Below the pieces are notes generated by a model. That model did not search any database, was not told where the DNA came from, and saw nothing but the letters and a program-made list of their open reading frames with translations. Positions 8,645-17,693 of a DNA stretch of 64,000 nt are shown piece after piece. Source of the stretch: Pseudomonas oryzihabitans NBRC 102199 (GTDB lineage Bacteria; Pseudomonadota; Gammaproteobacteria; Pseudomonadales; Pseudomonadaceae); NCBI RefSeq assembly GCF_000730625.1, contig NZ_BBIT01000013.1, positions 248,001 to 312,000 on the forward strand, given 5' to 3'. A program made the translations under genes and the position numbers. Each line of letters starts with the position of its first letter. Position 1 is the first letter of the stretch.

Positions 8645-9586
8645 ATGGCAGAGCCCTTCGACCGCCAATCGCTGCAACCCCTGCTCGACCGTATCGCCGC
8701 CGCCGCGCCGCGCCATTTCGGCGAAGGCGAGGTGGCCGACTACATCCCGGCCTTGGCCGAGGTGGCGCCGGATCAGTTCGGCATCGCCGTCTGCGACGTC
8801 AAGGGCCAGGTCTGGCGCGCCGGGGCGGCCGACACCGCCTTTTCCATCCAGTCCATTTCCAAGGTGCTCAACCTGGTGATCGCCATGCAGCGCCTGGACG
8901 AGGCGGATATCTGGACCCGCGTCGGCCGCGAGCCTTCCGGCCATGCCTTCAATTCCATGGCCCAGCTGGAAGAAAAGAAAGGCGTGCCGCGCAATCCCTT
9001 CATCAACGCCGGCGCCGTGCAGGTCTGCGAATTGCTGGTGTCGCGCATCATGTCGATCCACTGGATGATGCGCGAACAGGCGCGCCGTCTGGCCGGCAAT
9101 CCGACGCTCAACTTCGACGACCGCGTGGCCCGCTCGGAGATGGACCACAAGGCGCGCAACGCCGCTCTGGCCTATCTGATGAAGGCCTACGGCAATCTGC
9201 ACAGCGAGGTCGATGACGTCCTCGACGTCTATTTCCACGGCTGCGCCCTGGCCATGAGCTGCGTCGACGTGGCTCGCGCCTTCGCCTTTCTCGCCAACGG
9301 CGGCATCAATCCCCAGGATGGCCAGGCCGTGGTGACGCCCCAGCAGACCCGCCAGCTCAATGCGCTGCTGCTGACCTGCGGCCTCTACGATGCGGCCGGC
9401 GACTTCGCCTGGCGCGTCGGCCTGCCGGGCAAGAGTGGGGTAGGGGGCGGCATCGTCGCCATCGTGCCGGGACAGATGAGCATCTGCGTCTGGTCGCCCC
9501 GGCTGGACAGCTACGGCAACTCGGTGGCCGGCCTGCGTTCTCTAGAGACCCTGGTGGAAGGGCTGGGCGTGGCGCCGCTCGGCTAG
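8645..9586 (+). CDS. glsA: Glutaminase
   Basis: Hydrolyses L-glutamine to glutamate and ammonia in the cytosol. At 313 residues it has the size of the serine-type (beta-lactamase-fold) glutaminases. FSIQSISKVL contains the catalytic Ser and Lys of the SxxK motif. NPFINAGAV, LAFLANGGINP-like and GVGGGIVAIVPG segments follow in family order. The ATG at 8645 is preferred over upstream in-frame starts because it begins the family's usual helix and the extra residues are low-complexity. It is monocistronic. Its TAG shares the tetranucleotide CTAG with the stop of the convergent outer-membrane protein gene, so the two transcripts must overlap at their 3' ends. Confidence 0.95.
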   Translation: MAEPFDRQSLQPLLDRIAAAAPRHFGEGEVADYIPALAEVAPDQFGIAVCDVKGQVWRAGAADTAFSIQSISKVLNLVIAMQRLDEADIWTRVGREPSGHAFNSMAQLEEKKGVPRNPFINAGAVQVCELLVSRIMSIHWMMREQARRLAGNPTLNFDDRVARSEMDHKARNAALAYLMKAYGNLHSEVDDVLDVYFHGCALAMSCVDVARAFAFLANGGINPQDGQAVVTPQQTRQLNALLLTCGLYDAAGDFAWRVGLPGKSGVGGGIVAIVPGQMSICVWSPRLDSYGNSVAGLRSLETLVEGLGVAPLG

Positions 9587-10467
9587 TAGGCCATGGACAG
9601 GCTGAGGGTTACCTGGGGCACCACGCCGTCGGTCTCGCCCTCCGGACCGCTCAACTCGCGCAGGGCGCCGTCGCGATAGAGCGCCAGGGCTTCGGCGCGA
9701 GCGCTCCAGCGCGTCTCGCCCCAGCGAAAGGGCTGCTCCAGCGCCAGCCCGGTGCGGGCATAGAGGCGATCGCCGGAATCCGGTCCATAGAAGCCGTTCC
9801 ACCCCACCCCCAGGGCGCTGGGGAAACTCAGGCGCAGGCCACTGGCCGAGAGGTCCAATCCGGGTTCCAGGCTGCCCTGGGTGTAGAGACCGCTGTCACC
9901 CTGAGTGCGGGTGGTCACCGCCAGTCCCGGACGCCAGGCACCCAGGCCCGACTCGGCCTGGTAGGCCAGGGTCAGGCTGGCCTCTTGCGTGGTGGCGGCG
10001 ACATCGTTTGGGCTGCTCTTGACCGTGTAGACGAAGCCGACCCTCAGGCCCTCGGCCGGTGACACCACCAGGCCCAGCAGGTTGTTGCTCTCGTACCAGC
10101 GCCGCGGGCTGACCCGTTCCTCGCTGGAGGGGCTGTGCAGGCCGTTGCTGCTGCTGAACACCAGCCAGGCATCGGCATTGCCGTCGCTTCCCTGGTGCAG
10201 ATCCAGGGAGAAGCCCGCCTGCAGGTGTAAGGGGACGCGGTCGAGGCTGGCCGCGTCGTCATCGTAGTTGCCGCGGGAAAAGTCGCCGTTGCGCACGTCC
10301 ATGCCCAGTTGCGGATGGAAGCGCCCGGAGTTTTCGCTGACCTCCACGCTGCCCAGGGCGGCGTCTTCGCTTTCGATGGACGGCACGCTACGCGGCGCGG
10401 CGGTGGCCTCCAGGGCCAGACAGCCCGCCAGCAGACCGGCGCAACGCAGGGGCGAGGGGCACGACAT
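9583..10467 (-). CDS. Predicted outer-membrane beta-barrel protein of unknown function
   Basis: I do not recognise the family. The 294-residue product starts with a probable signal peptide (MSCPSPLRCAGLLAGCLALEA, cleaved near ATAAP). It then has alternating polar/hydrophobic segments rich in Gly, Ser, Asp and aromatics, and ends in SLSMAY, an aromatic C-terminus typical of porins recognised by the Bam machinery. The length would suit a barrel of roughly 10-14 strands. The ATG at 10467 was chosen because it gives the signal peptide; the longer frame upstream encodes Cys/Trp/Pro-rich noise. It lies 82 bp downstream of cardiolipin synthase on the same strand. A role in the cell envelope is inferred only from this. 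Confidence 0.7.
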   Translation of the reverse strand: MSCPSPLRCAGLLAGCLALEATAAPRSVPSIESEDAALGSVEVSENSGRFHPQLGMDVRNGDFSRGNYDDDAASLDRVPLHLQAGFSLDLHQGSDGNADAWLVFSSSNGLHSPSSEERVSPRRWYESNNLLGLVVSPAEGLRVGFVYTVKSSPNDVAATTQEASLTLAYQAESGLGAWRPGLAVTTRTQGDSGLYTQGSLEPGLDLSASGLRLSFPSALGVGWNGFYGPDSGDRLYARTGLALEQPFRWGETRWSARAEALALYRDGALRELSGPEGETDGVVPQVTLSLSMAY

Positions 10468-10549
10468 GGCGACTCCGGGATGCGCGGGGCGCTCCGGGTG
10501 AGGCGCCATGGGGCATCGGACCAGGCCGCCGCCGAGCGGGTTCCAGGCC

Positions 10550-11989
10550 CTAGAGCACCGGCGAAAACACCCGGGCCACCCGCATGGCCACCCGCCGCCA
10601 GCGGCGCAGGGCGGCATTGTCCTCGGGGGTGAGTTCGCGGGAGCGACTGAAGTCCTGCTCCAGCATCTTGCGCACCTCCCAGGCGAAGGGGACGTCCATC
10701 ACCATCACCATGACCTCGAAGTTGAGGCGGAAGGAGCGGTTGTCCAGGTTGGCGCTGCCCACCGCGGCCACGTCTTCGTCGATCAACACCACCTTCTGGT
10801 GCAAGAAGCCCGGGCCGTAGCGGAACACCCGCACCCCGGCGTGCACCGCTTCGAAGGCATAGAGATAGGAGGCGGCATAGACCACCTTGTGGTCCGGTCG
10901 CGAGGGCAGCAGGATGCGCACGTCCACCCCGCGCAGGGCGGCCAGGCGCAGGGCTGCCGAAACGGCTTCGTCGGGGATGAAGTAGGGCGTGGTGATCCAG
11001 ACGCGGTGGCGCGCCGAGTGGATGGCCTCGACAAAGAACAGCGAGCAGGTCTCCTGATCGTCCGCCGGCCCGCTGGGCACCACCTGGCAGAGCACGCCCC
11101 CCTCTTCGTAGCGTTCCGGCAGCAGCAGGGTGGGCAGCTTTCTGGTCACCCAGTACCAGTCCTGGGCAAAGGTTTCCTGCAGAGTGGCCAGGGCCGGACC
11201 GCGCAATTCCAGGTGGGTGTCGCGCCAGGGCGCCAGGGGCGGCTTGAGGCCCATGTATTCGTCGCCGACGTTGAGCCCGCCGGTAAAGCCCACCTCGCCA
11301 TCGACAATGACGATCTTGCGGTGGTTGCGGAAGTTGACCTGGAACCTGTTGATCAGCCCGCGACGGTTGCTGAAGCCCTTCACCTCGCAACCGGCTTCGC
11401 GCAGCTTTTCCACATAGGCGCGCGGCAGGGCATGGCTGCCGATGGCGTCGTACAGCAGAAAGACCTGGACTCCGGCGCGGGCGCGGTCCAGCAGGGTGTT
11501 CTGCAGGGCCAGGCCGAGGGCGTCGTCGTGGATGATGAAGAACTGCACCAGCACCACCTTCTGCGCCCCGCGGATGGCCGCGAGGATGGCGGCGAAGGTC
11601 TCCTCGCCGTTGATCAGCAGCCGCACCTGGTTGTTGGCAACGCAGGGCGTGCCGGTGAGGGCGGTCATGGCCTTGAGCTTGCGATTGGCCGCGCTGCACT
11701 GCTGGGCGGCCATGGCCTCGGCGATCCAGGGTCGCCAGTCCAGTTCGGCGGCCTGGCGCGCCATCTCCTCGTCGGCCTGGCGCCGCGCCTTCACGTAGCT
11801 GTCGAAGCGCCGCCGGCCAAAGACCAGGTAGGGAATCAGGCTGAGGAAGGGCATGAACACCAGCGCCATGGCCCAGGCCATGGCGCCCTGGGCGGTACGC
11901 ACCGTGATGATGGCGTGGATCGCCGCGCTGATGCCGATCAGTTCGAGGACCAGGGCGATGTAGTGGAGATCGAGGGGCAGGGAAGGCAC
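10550..11989 (-). CDS. cls: Cardiolipin synthase A (phospholipase D family)
   Basis: Inner-membrane enzyme that joins two phosphatidylglycerols to give cardiolipin and glycerol. At 479 residues it is the normal length for ClsA. Two N-terminal membrane helices (about 5-65) precede two phospholipase D domains: the first HKD motif is in [17 protein letters not shown], the second in [20 protein letters not shown] use GTG at 11989, since the protein then begins [19 protein letters not shown], like other pseudomonad ClsA; an ATG at 12079 would run into rlmG. rlmG ends 28 bp upstream on the same strand, so the two may be co-transcribed. A second, ClsB-like enzyme is at 39366. Confidence 0.93.
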   Translation of the reverse strand: MPSLPLDLHYIALVLELIGISAAIHAIITVRTAQGAMAWAMALVFMPFLSLIPYLVFGRRRFDSYVKARRQADEEMARQAAELDWRPWIAEAMAAQQCSAANRKLKAMTALTGTPCVANNQVRLLINGEETFAAILAAIRGAQKVVLVQFFIIHDDALGLALQNTLLDRARAGVQVFLLYDAIGSHALPRAYVEKLREAGCEVKGFSNRRGLINRFQVNFRNHRKIVIVDGEVGFTGGLNVGDEYMGLKPPLAPWRDTHLELRGPALATLQETFAQDWYWVTRKLPTLLLPERYEEGGVLCQVVPSGPADDQETCSLFFVEAIHSARHRVWITTPYFIPDEAVSAALRLAALRGVDVRILLPSRPDHKVVYAASYLYAFEAVHAGVRVFRYGPGFLHQKVVLIDEDVAAVGSANLDNRSFRLNFEVMVMVMDVPFAWEVRKMLEQDFSRSRELTPEDNAALRRWRRVAMRVARVFSPVL

Positions 11990-12017
11990 GCGGGCAGCTC
12001 TCGCTCCTGGGTGGATG

Positions 12018-13148
12018 TCAGAGGGGTTGGACCGCCCTGAGCACCACGAATTTCGGCGTGGCCGCGATCTGTTTGACACGCCTGAACAGCCGCTTGAGCT
12101 TGACGTGATAACCCAGGTGGCGATTGCCCACCAGCCAGAGTTCGCCCTGCTCGGTCAGCGCCGCCCGCGCCTGCTGGAACATGCGCCAGGCGAGGAAGTC
12201 GCCCACCACCTGCTGCTGGTGAAAGGGCGGATTGCACAGGATCAGCTCCAGCGACCGCGGCGGCTGGTCGGCCAGGCCATCGGCCGCGCGGATCGCCACC
12301 GGTCGCTCGCCGAAGGCCGCGCTCCAGTTCTCTCGCGCCGACTGCACCGCCATGTAGGACTCGTCCACCAGGGTGAATTGCGCCTCCGGATTGGCCAGGG
12401 CGCAGGCCAGCGCCAGCACGCCGTTGCCGCAACCGAGATCGGCCACCCGGGTCTGGCCCAGGCCCTGGGGCAGGTGTGGCAGGAAGGCACGGGTGCCGAT
12501 GTCCAGGCCCTCGCGGCAGAAGACGTTGGCATGGTTGACCAGGGTCAGTGGCGGCGCATCCAGGCGATAGCGACTCGGGTAGGGCGAGGCCACCGCCGGT
12601 CGCGCCTCGGGGGTGGCGAAGAGCAGCCGCGCCTTCTTTACCGCCAGCGAAGCCTGCACCGGGCCGATATGCCGCTCCAGCAGGTCGCCGGCGGCGCGGG
12701 GCAGGTGCTTGAGCATGCCGGCGGCGATCACCCGGGCACCCGGCGCCAGCTGGCCGTGCAGGCGGATCAGCTGCTCTTCCAGCAACGCCAGGGTCTTGGG
12801 CACCCGCACCAGCACCAGATCGAAGGGACCGCTGATCGCCTCGCTGGCCGGGACGAAGGTTACCGCCTCGGCGGCGAGGCCGTTGCGCGCCAGGTTGGCC
12901 GCCAGCGCCAGGGCCGCCAGGTGCGAGTCGCCACTGGAGGTCACCTGGGCATGAGCGGCGAGACTGGCGGCCAGGGCGCCGAAGCCGTCGTTGAGCACCA
13001 GCACCCGGGCGGACGGGGCCAGGCCCTCCTCGGCGACCTGCTGCAGCAGGTATTCGTCGGCGGCGTCGAAGGCCTGCAGGGGATCGTCGCGGCGCGGGGG
13101 CTGACGGTCGAGTTCGAGGGTGGCGAAGGGCGAGACGAGAGAAGGCAT
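12018..13148 (-). CDS. rlmG: 23S rRNA (guanine-N2)-methyltransferase RlmG
   Basis: SAM-dependent methyltransferase that modifies G1835 of 23S rRNA in E. coli (family knowledge). At 376 residues it matches the two-domain RlmG/RsmC architecture. The N-terminal degenerate methyltransferase domain begins at [18 protein letters not shown]. The catalytic C-terminal domain contains the SAM-binding motif [14 protein letters not shown] and the base-flipping motif LILCNPPFH, typical of N2-guanine methyltransferases. fpr diverges from it; only 72 bp separate the starts, so both promoters are compact. cls follows on the same strand. Confidence 0.93.
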   Translation of the reverse strand: MPSLVSPFATLELDRQPPRRDDPLQAFDAADEYLLQQVAEEGLAPSARVLVLNDGFGALAASLAAHAQVTSSGDSHLAALALAANLARNGLAAEAVTFVPASEAISGPFDLVLVRVPKTLALLEEQLIRLHGQLAPGARVIAAGMLKHLPRAAGDLLERHIGPVQASLAVKKARLLFATPEARPAVASPYPSRYRLDAPPLTLVNHANVFCREGLDIGTRAFLPHLPQGLGQTRVADLGCGNGVLALACALANPEAQFTLVDESYMAVQSARENWSAAFGERPVAIRAADGLADQPPRSLELILCNPPFHQQQVVGDFLAWRMFQQARAALTEQGELWLVGNRHLGYHVKLKRLFRRVKQIAATPKFVVLRAVQPL

Positions 13149-13220
13149 GGTTTCTGTCGGTGTTTATCGGCGGCTCACTGCGGGACAATGGCGCCAAGCA
13201 ATCGGGAAAAAGAGGCCAGT

Positions 13221-13997
13221 ATGACCGCCACCGAAGACAAGTTCACCCGCGAGACGATCACCGCCGTCTGGCCCTGGAGCGACAACCTCTTCAGCCTGAG
13301 GACCACCCGCGATCCGCGCTATCGCTTTCGCGCCGGCCAGTTCGCCCGGCTGGGCGTGCGCAAGGCCGATGGCGACATCGTCTGGCGGGCCTACTCCATG
13401 GTCTCGGCGCCCCACGACGACTTCCTCGAATTCTTTTCCATCGTGGTGCCGGGTGGCGCCTTCACCAGCGAACTGAGCCGCCTACGCGAGGGCGACGAAC
13501 TGCTGATGGAAAAGCAGCCCTATGGCTATCTCACCCTGGAGCGCTTCGGCGGCGGTCGCGATCTCTGGCTGCTGGCCACCGGCACGGGCCTCGCGCCCTT
13601 CCTGTCGATGCTGCAGGAGCCCGATACCTGGGAGCGCTTCGAGCGCATCGTGCTGGTCTACAGCGTGCGCGAAGCCCGCGATCTGGCCTATCAGGAGGTC
13701 ATCCGCGGTTACGGCGAGGTGGAGCACCTCGAAGGTCTCACCGACCGCCTGGTCTATGTTCCCGTGGTTACCCGCGAGGATCACCCCGGCGCCCTGCGTG
13801 GCCGCATCACCACCCTGATCGAGAACGGCGAGCTGGAACGCGCCGCCGGCGTCGAACTCTCGCCCGAGCACTCGCGCATCCTCATCTGCGGCAATCCGGA
13901 GATGGTCGACGACACCCGCCAGCTGCTCAAGACCCGCGATCTACAGCTGGCCCTGAGTCGCCGACCCGGGCAGGTGGCGGTGGAAAACTACTGGTAA
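13221..13997 (+). CDS. fpr: Ferredoxin--NADP+ reductase
   Basis: FAD flavoenzyme of 258 residues moving electrons between NADPH and ferredoxin or flavodoxin, used in iron-sulfur metabolism and oxidative-stress defence. The FAD-binding barrel includes WRAYSMVSAP (RxYS motif), and the NADP domain starts at LLATGTGLAPFLSML. The C-terminus ends VENYW, the aromatic end of bacterial subclass I Fpr. The ATG at 13221 follows AGAGG with a short spacer. It is a single gene divergent from rlmG. Synteny with mscL and radA matches what I recall of other Pseudomonas genomes. No FinR-type regulator gene lies beside it. Confidence 0.94.
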   Translation: MTATEDKFTRETITAVWPWSDNLFSLRTTRDPRYRFRAGQFARLGVRKADGDIVWRAYSMVSAPHDDFLEFFSIVVPGGAFTSELSRLREGDELLMEKQPYGYLTLERFGGGRDLWLLATGTGLAPFLSMLQEPDTWERFERIVLVYSVREARDLAYQEVIRGYGEVEHLEGLTDRLVYVPVVTREDHPGALRGRITTLIENGELERAAGVELSPEHSRILICGNPEMVDDTRQLLKTRDLQLALSRRPGQVAVENYW

Positions 13998-14043
13998 CAG
14001 GGGCCACCACCGGCGTCTTTACGTTTTCTTCACAATTGGAAAA

Positions 14044-14070
14044 GGTTGGGCCTTTAGCTTTGGCCCCACC
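14044..14070 (+). terminator. Hairpin downstream of fpr
   Basis: Arms GGTTGGGCC and GGCCCCACC (one G-T wobble) enclose a 9-base loop, followed by TTGCTCT. It lies about 45 bp after the fpr stop and could end that transcript, although the T-run is poor. It could equally be part of the leader of the downstream terC-like gene. Confidence 0.45.
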
Positions 14071-14229
14071 TTGCTCTAGGATCGGAATTTCCAAGGCTAC
14101 TTTCCGAGTCCCGATGAGCAGTGACAGATCCGAGCCGCCCCCGGCCCCCAGGCCAGGTGCGGCTGACACCCCCTACCGTCTTTCTTCCTCCGCGGCCGTT
14201 CGGCCCTCTATCGCGGAGGCATCCCGCTA

Positions 14230-15783
14230 ATGGAATGGATCGCCGATCCCACCGCCTGGTTGGGACTCCTCACCCTGATCGTCCTGGAAATCGTCCTGGG
14301 CATCGACAACCTGGTGTTCATCGCCATCCTCGCCGACAAGCTGCCGCCCGCGCAGCGTGACAAGGCACGGGTGATCGGCCTGTCGCTGGCGCTGATCATG
14401 CGTCTGGGCCTCTTGGCCAGCATCTCCTGGATGGTGACCCTCACCGAGCCGCTGTTCGAGGTCTTCGGCAAGGCCTTCTCCGGCCGTGACCTCATCATGC
14501 TGTTCGGCGGTATCTTCCTGCTGTTCAAGGCCACCACCGAGTTGCACGAACGCATCGAGGGCCACACCCACAAGACCGGTGGCAATCGCGCCTACGCGGC
14601 CTTCTGGCCGGTGGTCGCGCAGATCGTGGTGCTTGACGCCGTGTTCTCGCTGGACGCCGTCATCACCGCCGTGGGCATGGTCGAGCACCTGAGCGTGATG
14701 ATGATCGCCGTGATCATCTCCATCGGTCTGATGCTGGTGGCGAGCAAGCCGTTGACCGCCTTCGTCAACGCCCACCCCACGGTGATCATGCTGTGCCTGG
14801 GCTTCCTGATGATGATCGGTCTGAGCCTGACCGCCGAAGGCCTGGGCTTCCACATTCCCAAGGGCTACCTCTATGCCGCCATCGGCTTCTCGATCCTCAT
14901 CGAGCTGGCCAACCAGGTGGTGCGCTGGAAGCGCAAGCGCCAGTTGCACGAGCGGCTCGGCATGCGCGAGCGGACCTCCCAGGCCGTGCTGCGGCTGCTG
15001 GGCGGTCGCCTGCGCGAAGACGAGGTGGACGAGGACATCGCCGAGCTGATGGAAGGCGAGAAGGGCGAAGGCCCGGTCTTCGATCGCCGCGAGCGCCTGA
15101 TGATCAGCGGCGTGCTGCAACTGGGCGAGCGCCCGGTGCGCACGGTGATGACCGCCCGCGCCGACGTCGACATCCTCGATGCCGACGCCGCCCCGGAACG
15201 GCTGCGCGAGCAATTGCTGGCCTCGGCCCACTCGCGCCTGCCGCTGGTGGTCAACGGCAACATCGACGAACCCCTGGGCTATGTGCACAAGAAGGAGCTG
15301 TTCGCCGACATCCTGCAAGGCCAGTCGCCGGATCTGCGTGCCCGGGTGCGCACCCCCATCCACCTGCCGGCCCAGGCCACGGTACTGGGCGCTCTGGAAC
15401 AGCTGCGCGCCGCCTCGACCCACGTGGCCTTCGTGGTCAATGAATTCGGTGGTTTCGAAGGCCTGTTGACCCTGACCGACATCCTCGAGGCCATCGCCGG
15501 CGAATTGCCGGATGCCAGCGAGGAGAGCCTGCCGGAACTGGAAAAGGTGGAGAACGGCTATCGCGCCAGCGGCGGCCTGAACCTGCATCCCCTGGCCCAG
15601 CGCACCGGTTTCCAGATCGCCGAAAACGAGGACTACCAGACCCTCGGCGGCCTGGTGGTGGACCTGCTGGGACGCCTGCCGGTGGCCGGTGATCGCCTGG
15701 AATACCAGGGCTGGCAGCTGACCGTGGAATCGGTCAAGGATCGGCGGATCGGCTGGATCCGCCTGGAGCGGCCCGCCTCCTAG
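14230..15783 (+). CDS. TerC-family membrane protein fused to CBS and CorC/HlyC domains
   Basis: Integral membrane protein of 517 residues, the size of the E. coli YoaE/YegH group. The N-terminal 230 residues form a TerC domain with about seven helices and the acidic helix motifs [12 protein letters not shown] and [16 protein letters not shown], thought to bind metal ions. A pair of CBS domains (about 295-430) and a C-terminal CorC/HlyC transporter-associated domain (about 440-515) follow. TerC relatives act in manganese export or metal loading of exported proteins; this fusion form is uncharacterised. The gene has a 232-bp leader after fpr containing hairpins, and a long palindromic repeat begins 16 bp after its stop. 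Confidence 0.85.
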   Translation: MEWIADPTAWLGLLTLIVLEIVLGIDNLVFIAILADKLPPAQRDKARVIGLSLALIMRLGLLASISWMVTLTEPLFEVFGKAFSGRDLIMLFGGIFLLFKATTELHERIEGHTHKTGGNRAYAAFWPVVAQIVVLDAVFSLDAVITAVGMVEHLSVMMIAVIISIGLMLVASKPLTAFVNAHPTVIMLCLGFLMMIGLSLTAEGLGFHIPKGYLYAAIGFSILIELANQVVRWKRKRQLHERLGMRERTSQAVLRLLGGRLREDEVDEDIAELMEGEKGEGPVFDRRERLMISGVLQLGERPVRTVMTARADVDILDADAAPERLREQLLASAHSRLPLVVNGNIDEPLGYVHKKELFADILQGQSPDLRARVRTPIHLPAQATVLGALEQLRAASTHVAFVVNEFGGFEGLLTLTDILEAIAGELPDASEESLPELEKVENGYRASGGLNLHPLAQRTGFQIAENEDYQTLGGLVVDLLGRLPVAGDRLEYQGWQLTVESVKDRRIGWIRLERPAS

Positions 15784-15798
15784 CGAGGCGGGCGTTCT

Positions 15799-15940
15799 GT
15801 AAGCCTGTTCAAAGGCTGCGAGCTAGAGTCAAACAAGGCGAAAATGGCTGAGGAAGCGGAGTTTACAAGTGGTAAATGAGCATTCCGAAGCCATTTTCAA
15901 CGCAGGTTGGCCGACGCGCAGCCGCCTTTGAAAGGCTTAC
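15799..15940. repeat. 142-bp imperfect palindromic repeat between the terC-like gene and mscL
   Basis: Outer arms start GTAAGCCTGTTCAAAGG and end CCTTTGAAAGGCTTAC. Inner arms GAAAATGGCTGAGGAA and TTCCGAAGCCATTTTC flank a small centre (GTTTAC-aagtg-GTAAAT). The middle of each arm is poorly paired. The whole element can fold into one long stem. The stop codon of mscL (15937-15939, TAA on the minus strand) lies inside its right end. It has no coding capacity. It resembles dispersed extragenic or MITE-like palindromes that I believe occur in Pseudomonas genomes. It could also end both convergent transcripts. Confidence 0.75.
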
Positions 15941-16386
15941 AGCGGGTTGACCGGCGGTTCCTGCTTCACCACGGGAACCTCGGTCGCCTTGCTGTTCTGC
16001 TCCTTCAGCAGGTCGCGGATCTCGGTCAGCAGCACCTGGTCCTTGGTCGGACCGGCCGGGGCGGCATCCTGGTGCAGGCGCAGGCGGTTGAGAACCTTGA
16101 TCGCCATGAAGATGGCGAAGGCGATGATCACGAAGTCGAAGATGGTCTGCAGGAACTTGCCGTAGGACATGACCACGGCTGGCTGGTCACCCACGGCGGC
16201 CCTCAGGGTGATCGCCAGTTGCGAGAAATCCACACCCCCCAGCAACAGACCCAGCGGCGGCGTGATGATGTCGGCCACGAAGGACGACACGATCTTGCCG
16301 AAAGCCGCGCCCAGGATGATGCCGACCGCCAGGTCGACCACGTTGCCTCTCATGGCGAATTTCTTGAACTCGGCAATGATGCTCAT
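15937..16386 (-). CDS. mscL: Large-conductance mechanosensitive channel
   Basis: Homopentameric inner-membrane channel that opens under hypo-osmotic shock to release solutes. The N-terminus [22 protein letters not shown] and helix 1 ([22 protein letters not shown]) match the MscL signature. A periplasmic loop (about 50-75), helix 2 (about 78-100) and a charged cytoplasmic helix bundle follow. The product is 149 residues, about 12 longer than the usual 136-137; the extra residues are at the C-terminus ([13 protein letters not shown]). The last codon and stop fall within the 142-bp palindrome, so the repeat may have replaced the original 3' end. AAAGGAG lies 6 bases before the ATG. Confidence 0.96.
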   Translation of the reverse strand: MSIIAEFKKFAMRGNVVDLAVGIILGAAFGKIVSSFVADIITPPLGLLLGGVDFSQLAITLRAAVGDQPAVVMSYGKFLQTIFDFVIIAFAIFMAIKVLNRLRLHQDAAPAGPTKDQVLLTEIRDLLKEQNSKATEVPVVKQEPPVNPL

Positions 16387-16612
16387 GCTGCACTCCTTTG
16401 GATGGTTTCGAAGAGACGATAGACGATTGTGCTCGCTTCGCTCGGGTTTGGAACCCTGCTAACGGTCTCCAGGTTCCCCGGAAGCGGCAAATCGCCGCGC
16501 GATCGGCAACTGGTCGCGGCTGTCGCACTTTGTCGAAGGGGCCGGGTCCACCCTTGTACGCCGAGGGCAGCAACCCTCGCGACCTCCACCTCTCGTCCCC
16601 AAGGAGCCCCTG

Positions 16613-16852
16613 ATGGTTGCCAAACACGACCTGCACAAAGACTTTCCCGAGTACGCCGAGCAGCTGGACAGCCGTCCGCAGACCGATGCGGCCTTCGCCA
16701 AGCTGCTGGAAGACTACGCCAAGCTCGACCAGCAGATCCTCGATCTGGAGGAAGTGGAAGAATCCAGTGGCGACGAGGAACTGGGTCGCCTGCGCCGCGA
16801 GCGCGTCCTGCTCAAGGACAAGATCGCTCAGCAGCTGAAATACCCGTCCTAG
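16613..16852 (+). CDS. YdcH family (DUF465) small protein
   Basis: Small 79-residue cytosolic protein of the DUF465/YdcH family, function unknown. It is highly charged and helical. KHDLHKDFPEYAEQL at the N-terminus and the ending LKDKIAQQLKYPS are typical, suggesting a two-helix coiled-coil hairpin. AAGGAG stands 8 bases ahead of the ATG. It begins 226 bp after the divergent mscL start, so it probably has its own promoter. A strong hairpin follows the stop at 16860, separating it from the next small gene. Confidence 0.85.
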   Translation: MVAKHDLHKDFPEYAEQLDSRPQTDAAFAKLLEDYAKLDQQILDLEEVEESSGDEELGRLRRERVLLKDKIAQQLKYPS

Positions 16853-16859
16853 CCGTACC

Positions 16860-16884
16860 GGGCTCGACCGGCAGCGTCGAGCCC
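16860..16884 (+). terminator. Stem-loop after the ydcH-like gene
   Basis: Perfect 9-bp arms GGGCTCGAC and GTCGAGCCC with a 7-base loop, placed 8 bp after the stop codon. There is no T-run, so it may be a weak terminator or an mRNA 3'-end stabiliser. Confidence 0.5.
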
Positions 16885-16946
16885 TGCCTGGCGCGATTGG
16901 CAAGAGCCGCTGGCGTTGCCATCATGGCCTCCCAGGAGAGGAGCCG

Positions 16947-17156
16947 ATGACCGACGAAGTGGCGATGTACCAGCAGTGGCACCTGTGGATCACCGAGGCG
17001 GCCGTGGAAGCCCAGCGCCGTCGCGTGCAGCTCGAATTCGCCGAATACAGCCGGTTGCTGGCCGACCTGCAACTGCTCGAACAGCAGCGCTGGCAACAGG
17101 CGTTGCCCGTCTGGTTGCGTGGCGAGGCGGAAATGGTGTCGACGCTCAAGCACTAG
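16947..17156 (+). CDS. Hypothetical small coiled-coil protein
   Basis: Unrecognised 69-residue protein with no signal peptide or membrane segment. It is a single amphipathic helix by composition: rich in Gln, Leu, Glu, Ala and Trp (four Trp), with heptad-like spacing in the central EFAEYSRLLADLQLLEQQRW stretch. Its start has a good ribosome binding site (AGGAG repeated in CAGGAGAGGAGCCG just before the ATG), the main reason to call it real. It lies between the ydcH-like gene and a small secreted protein gene, all on the plus strand upstream of radA. Confidence 0.6.
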   Translation: MTDEVAMYQQWHLWITEAAVEAQRRRVQLEFAEYSRLLADLQLLEQQRWQQALPVWLRGEAEMVSTLKH

Positions 17157-17304
17157 CGGCTGATCGGCGAACCCCCTGCAGAGCCTGATGACAGCGCGAT
17201 GAACGACCAGCGGTGCCCGGCGGTCAATGGGTTACCCCAGGCTACTTTCGCGGGGTGAGCGAGGTTTATCCGGCCTACCTGGCCCTCTCAACGAGGATGT
17301 CCCC

Positions 17305-17574
17305 ATGAAGCGTACCGCCCTGATCGCCCTGATGATGTTTGCCGCCGCCCCCGTATTCGCCAAGGATCTGTGCGCGGTCCAGCTGCAGAAGCTGGACGAT
17401 GCCAGCAAGATGAAGACCAACATGATCGGCCCGGGCAGTTCCCAGGCCCAGCAGATCGCCGAATTCCGCAAGAACGCCATGGCTGCCCAGAAAGCCGGTG
17501 ACGAGAAGAAGTGCATCGCGCAGGCCAACCAGGCCCTGACCATGCTGCGTCAGCCGGGTGGCGAGGGCAACTAA
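17305..17574 (+). CDS. Small periplasmic protein, function unknown
   Basis: Product of 89 residues with a clear Sec signal peptide (MKRTALIALMMFAAAPVFA, cleavage after residue 19). The mature protein is about 70 residues with two cysteines (one near KDLCAV, one in KKCIAQ) that could form a disulfide, and is predicted mostly helical. GAGGAT lies about 8 bases before the ATG. Similar short secreted proteins sit near radA in other pseudomonads as I recall, but I know of no function. A strong intrinsic terminator follows 22 bp after the stop, so transcription into radA is limited. Confidence 0.75.
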   Translation: MKRTALIALMMFAAAPVFAKDLCAVQLQKLDDASKMKTNMIGPGSSQAQQIAEFRKNAMAAQKAGDEKKCIAQANQALTMLRQPGGEGN

Positions 17575-17596
17575 GGCCCAAGCCTGCCGTTCGAGA

Positions 17597-17630
17597 AAAG
17601 GCGCGCTCCCCCGCGGGAGTGCGCCTTTTT
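17597..17630 (+). terminator. Intrinsic terminator
   Basis: Stem-loop AAAGGCGC(G)CTCCC ... GGGAG(T)GCGCCTTTTT with a CCGC loop and a run of five T. It ends the transcript of the small secreted protein gene about 60 bp ahead of radA. Confidence 0.9.
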
Positions 17631-17693
17631 ACTGTCTATGCATCCAGTCGTGTTATGCTGGAGGTCTTCCCTTCTCGACTGGAGAATTCCGCC

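Noticed and set aside
13998..14229. Manganese (yybP-ykoY) riboswitch ahead of the TerC gene
   Set aside because: Expected from the gene family, but I cannot find the GGGGAGTA core or a matching three-way junction by eye. Kept only as a leader to test.
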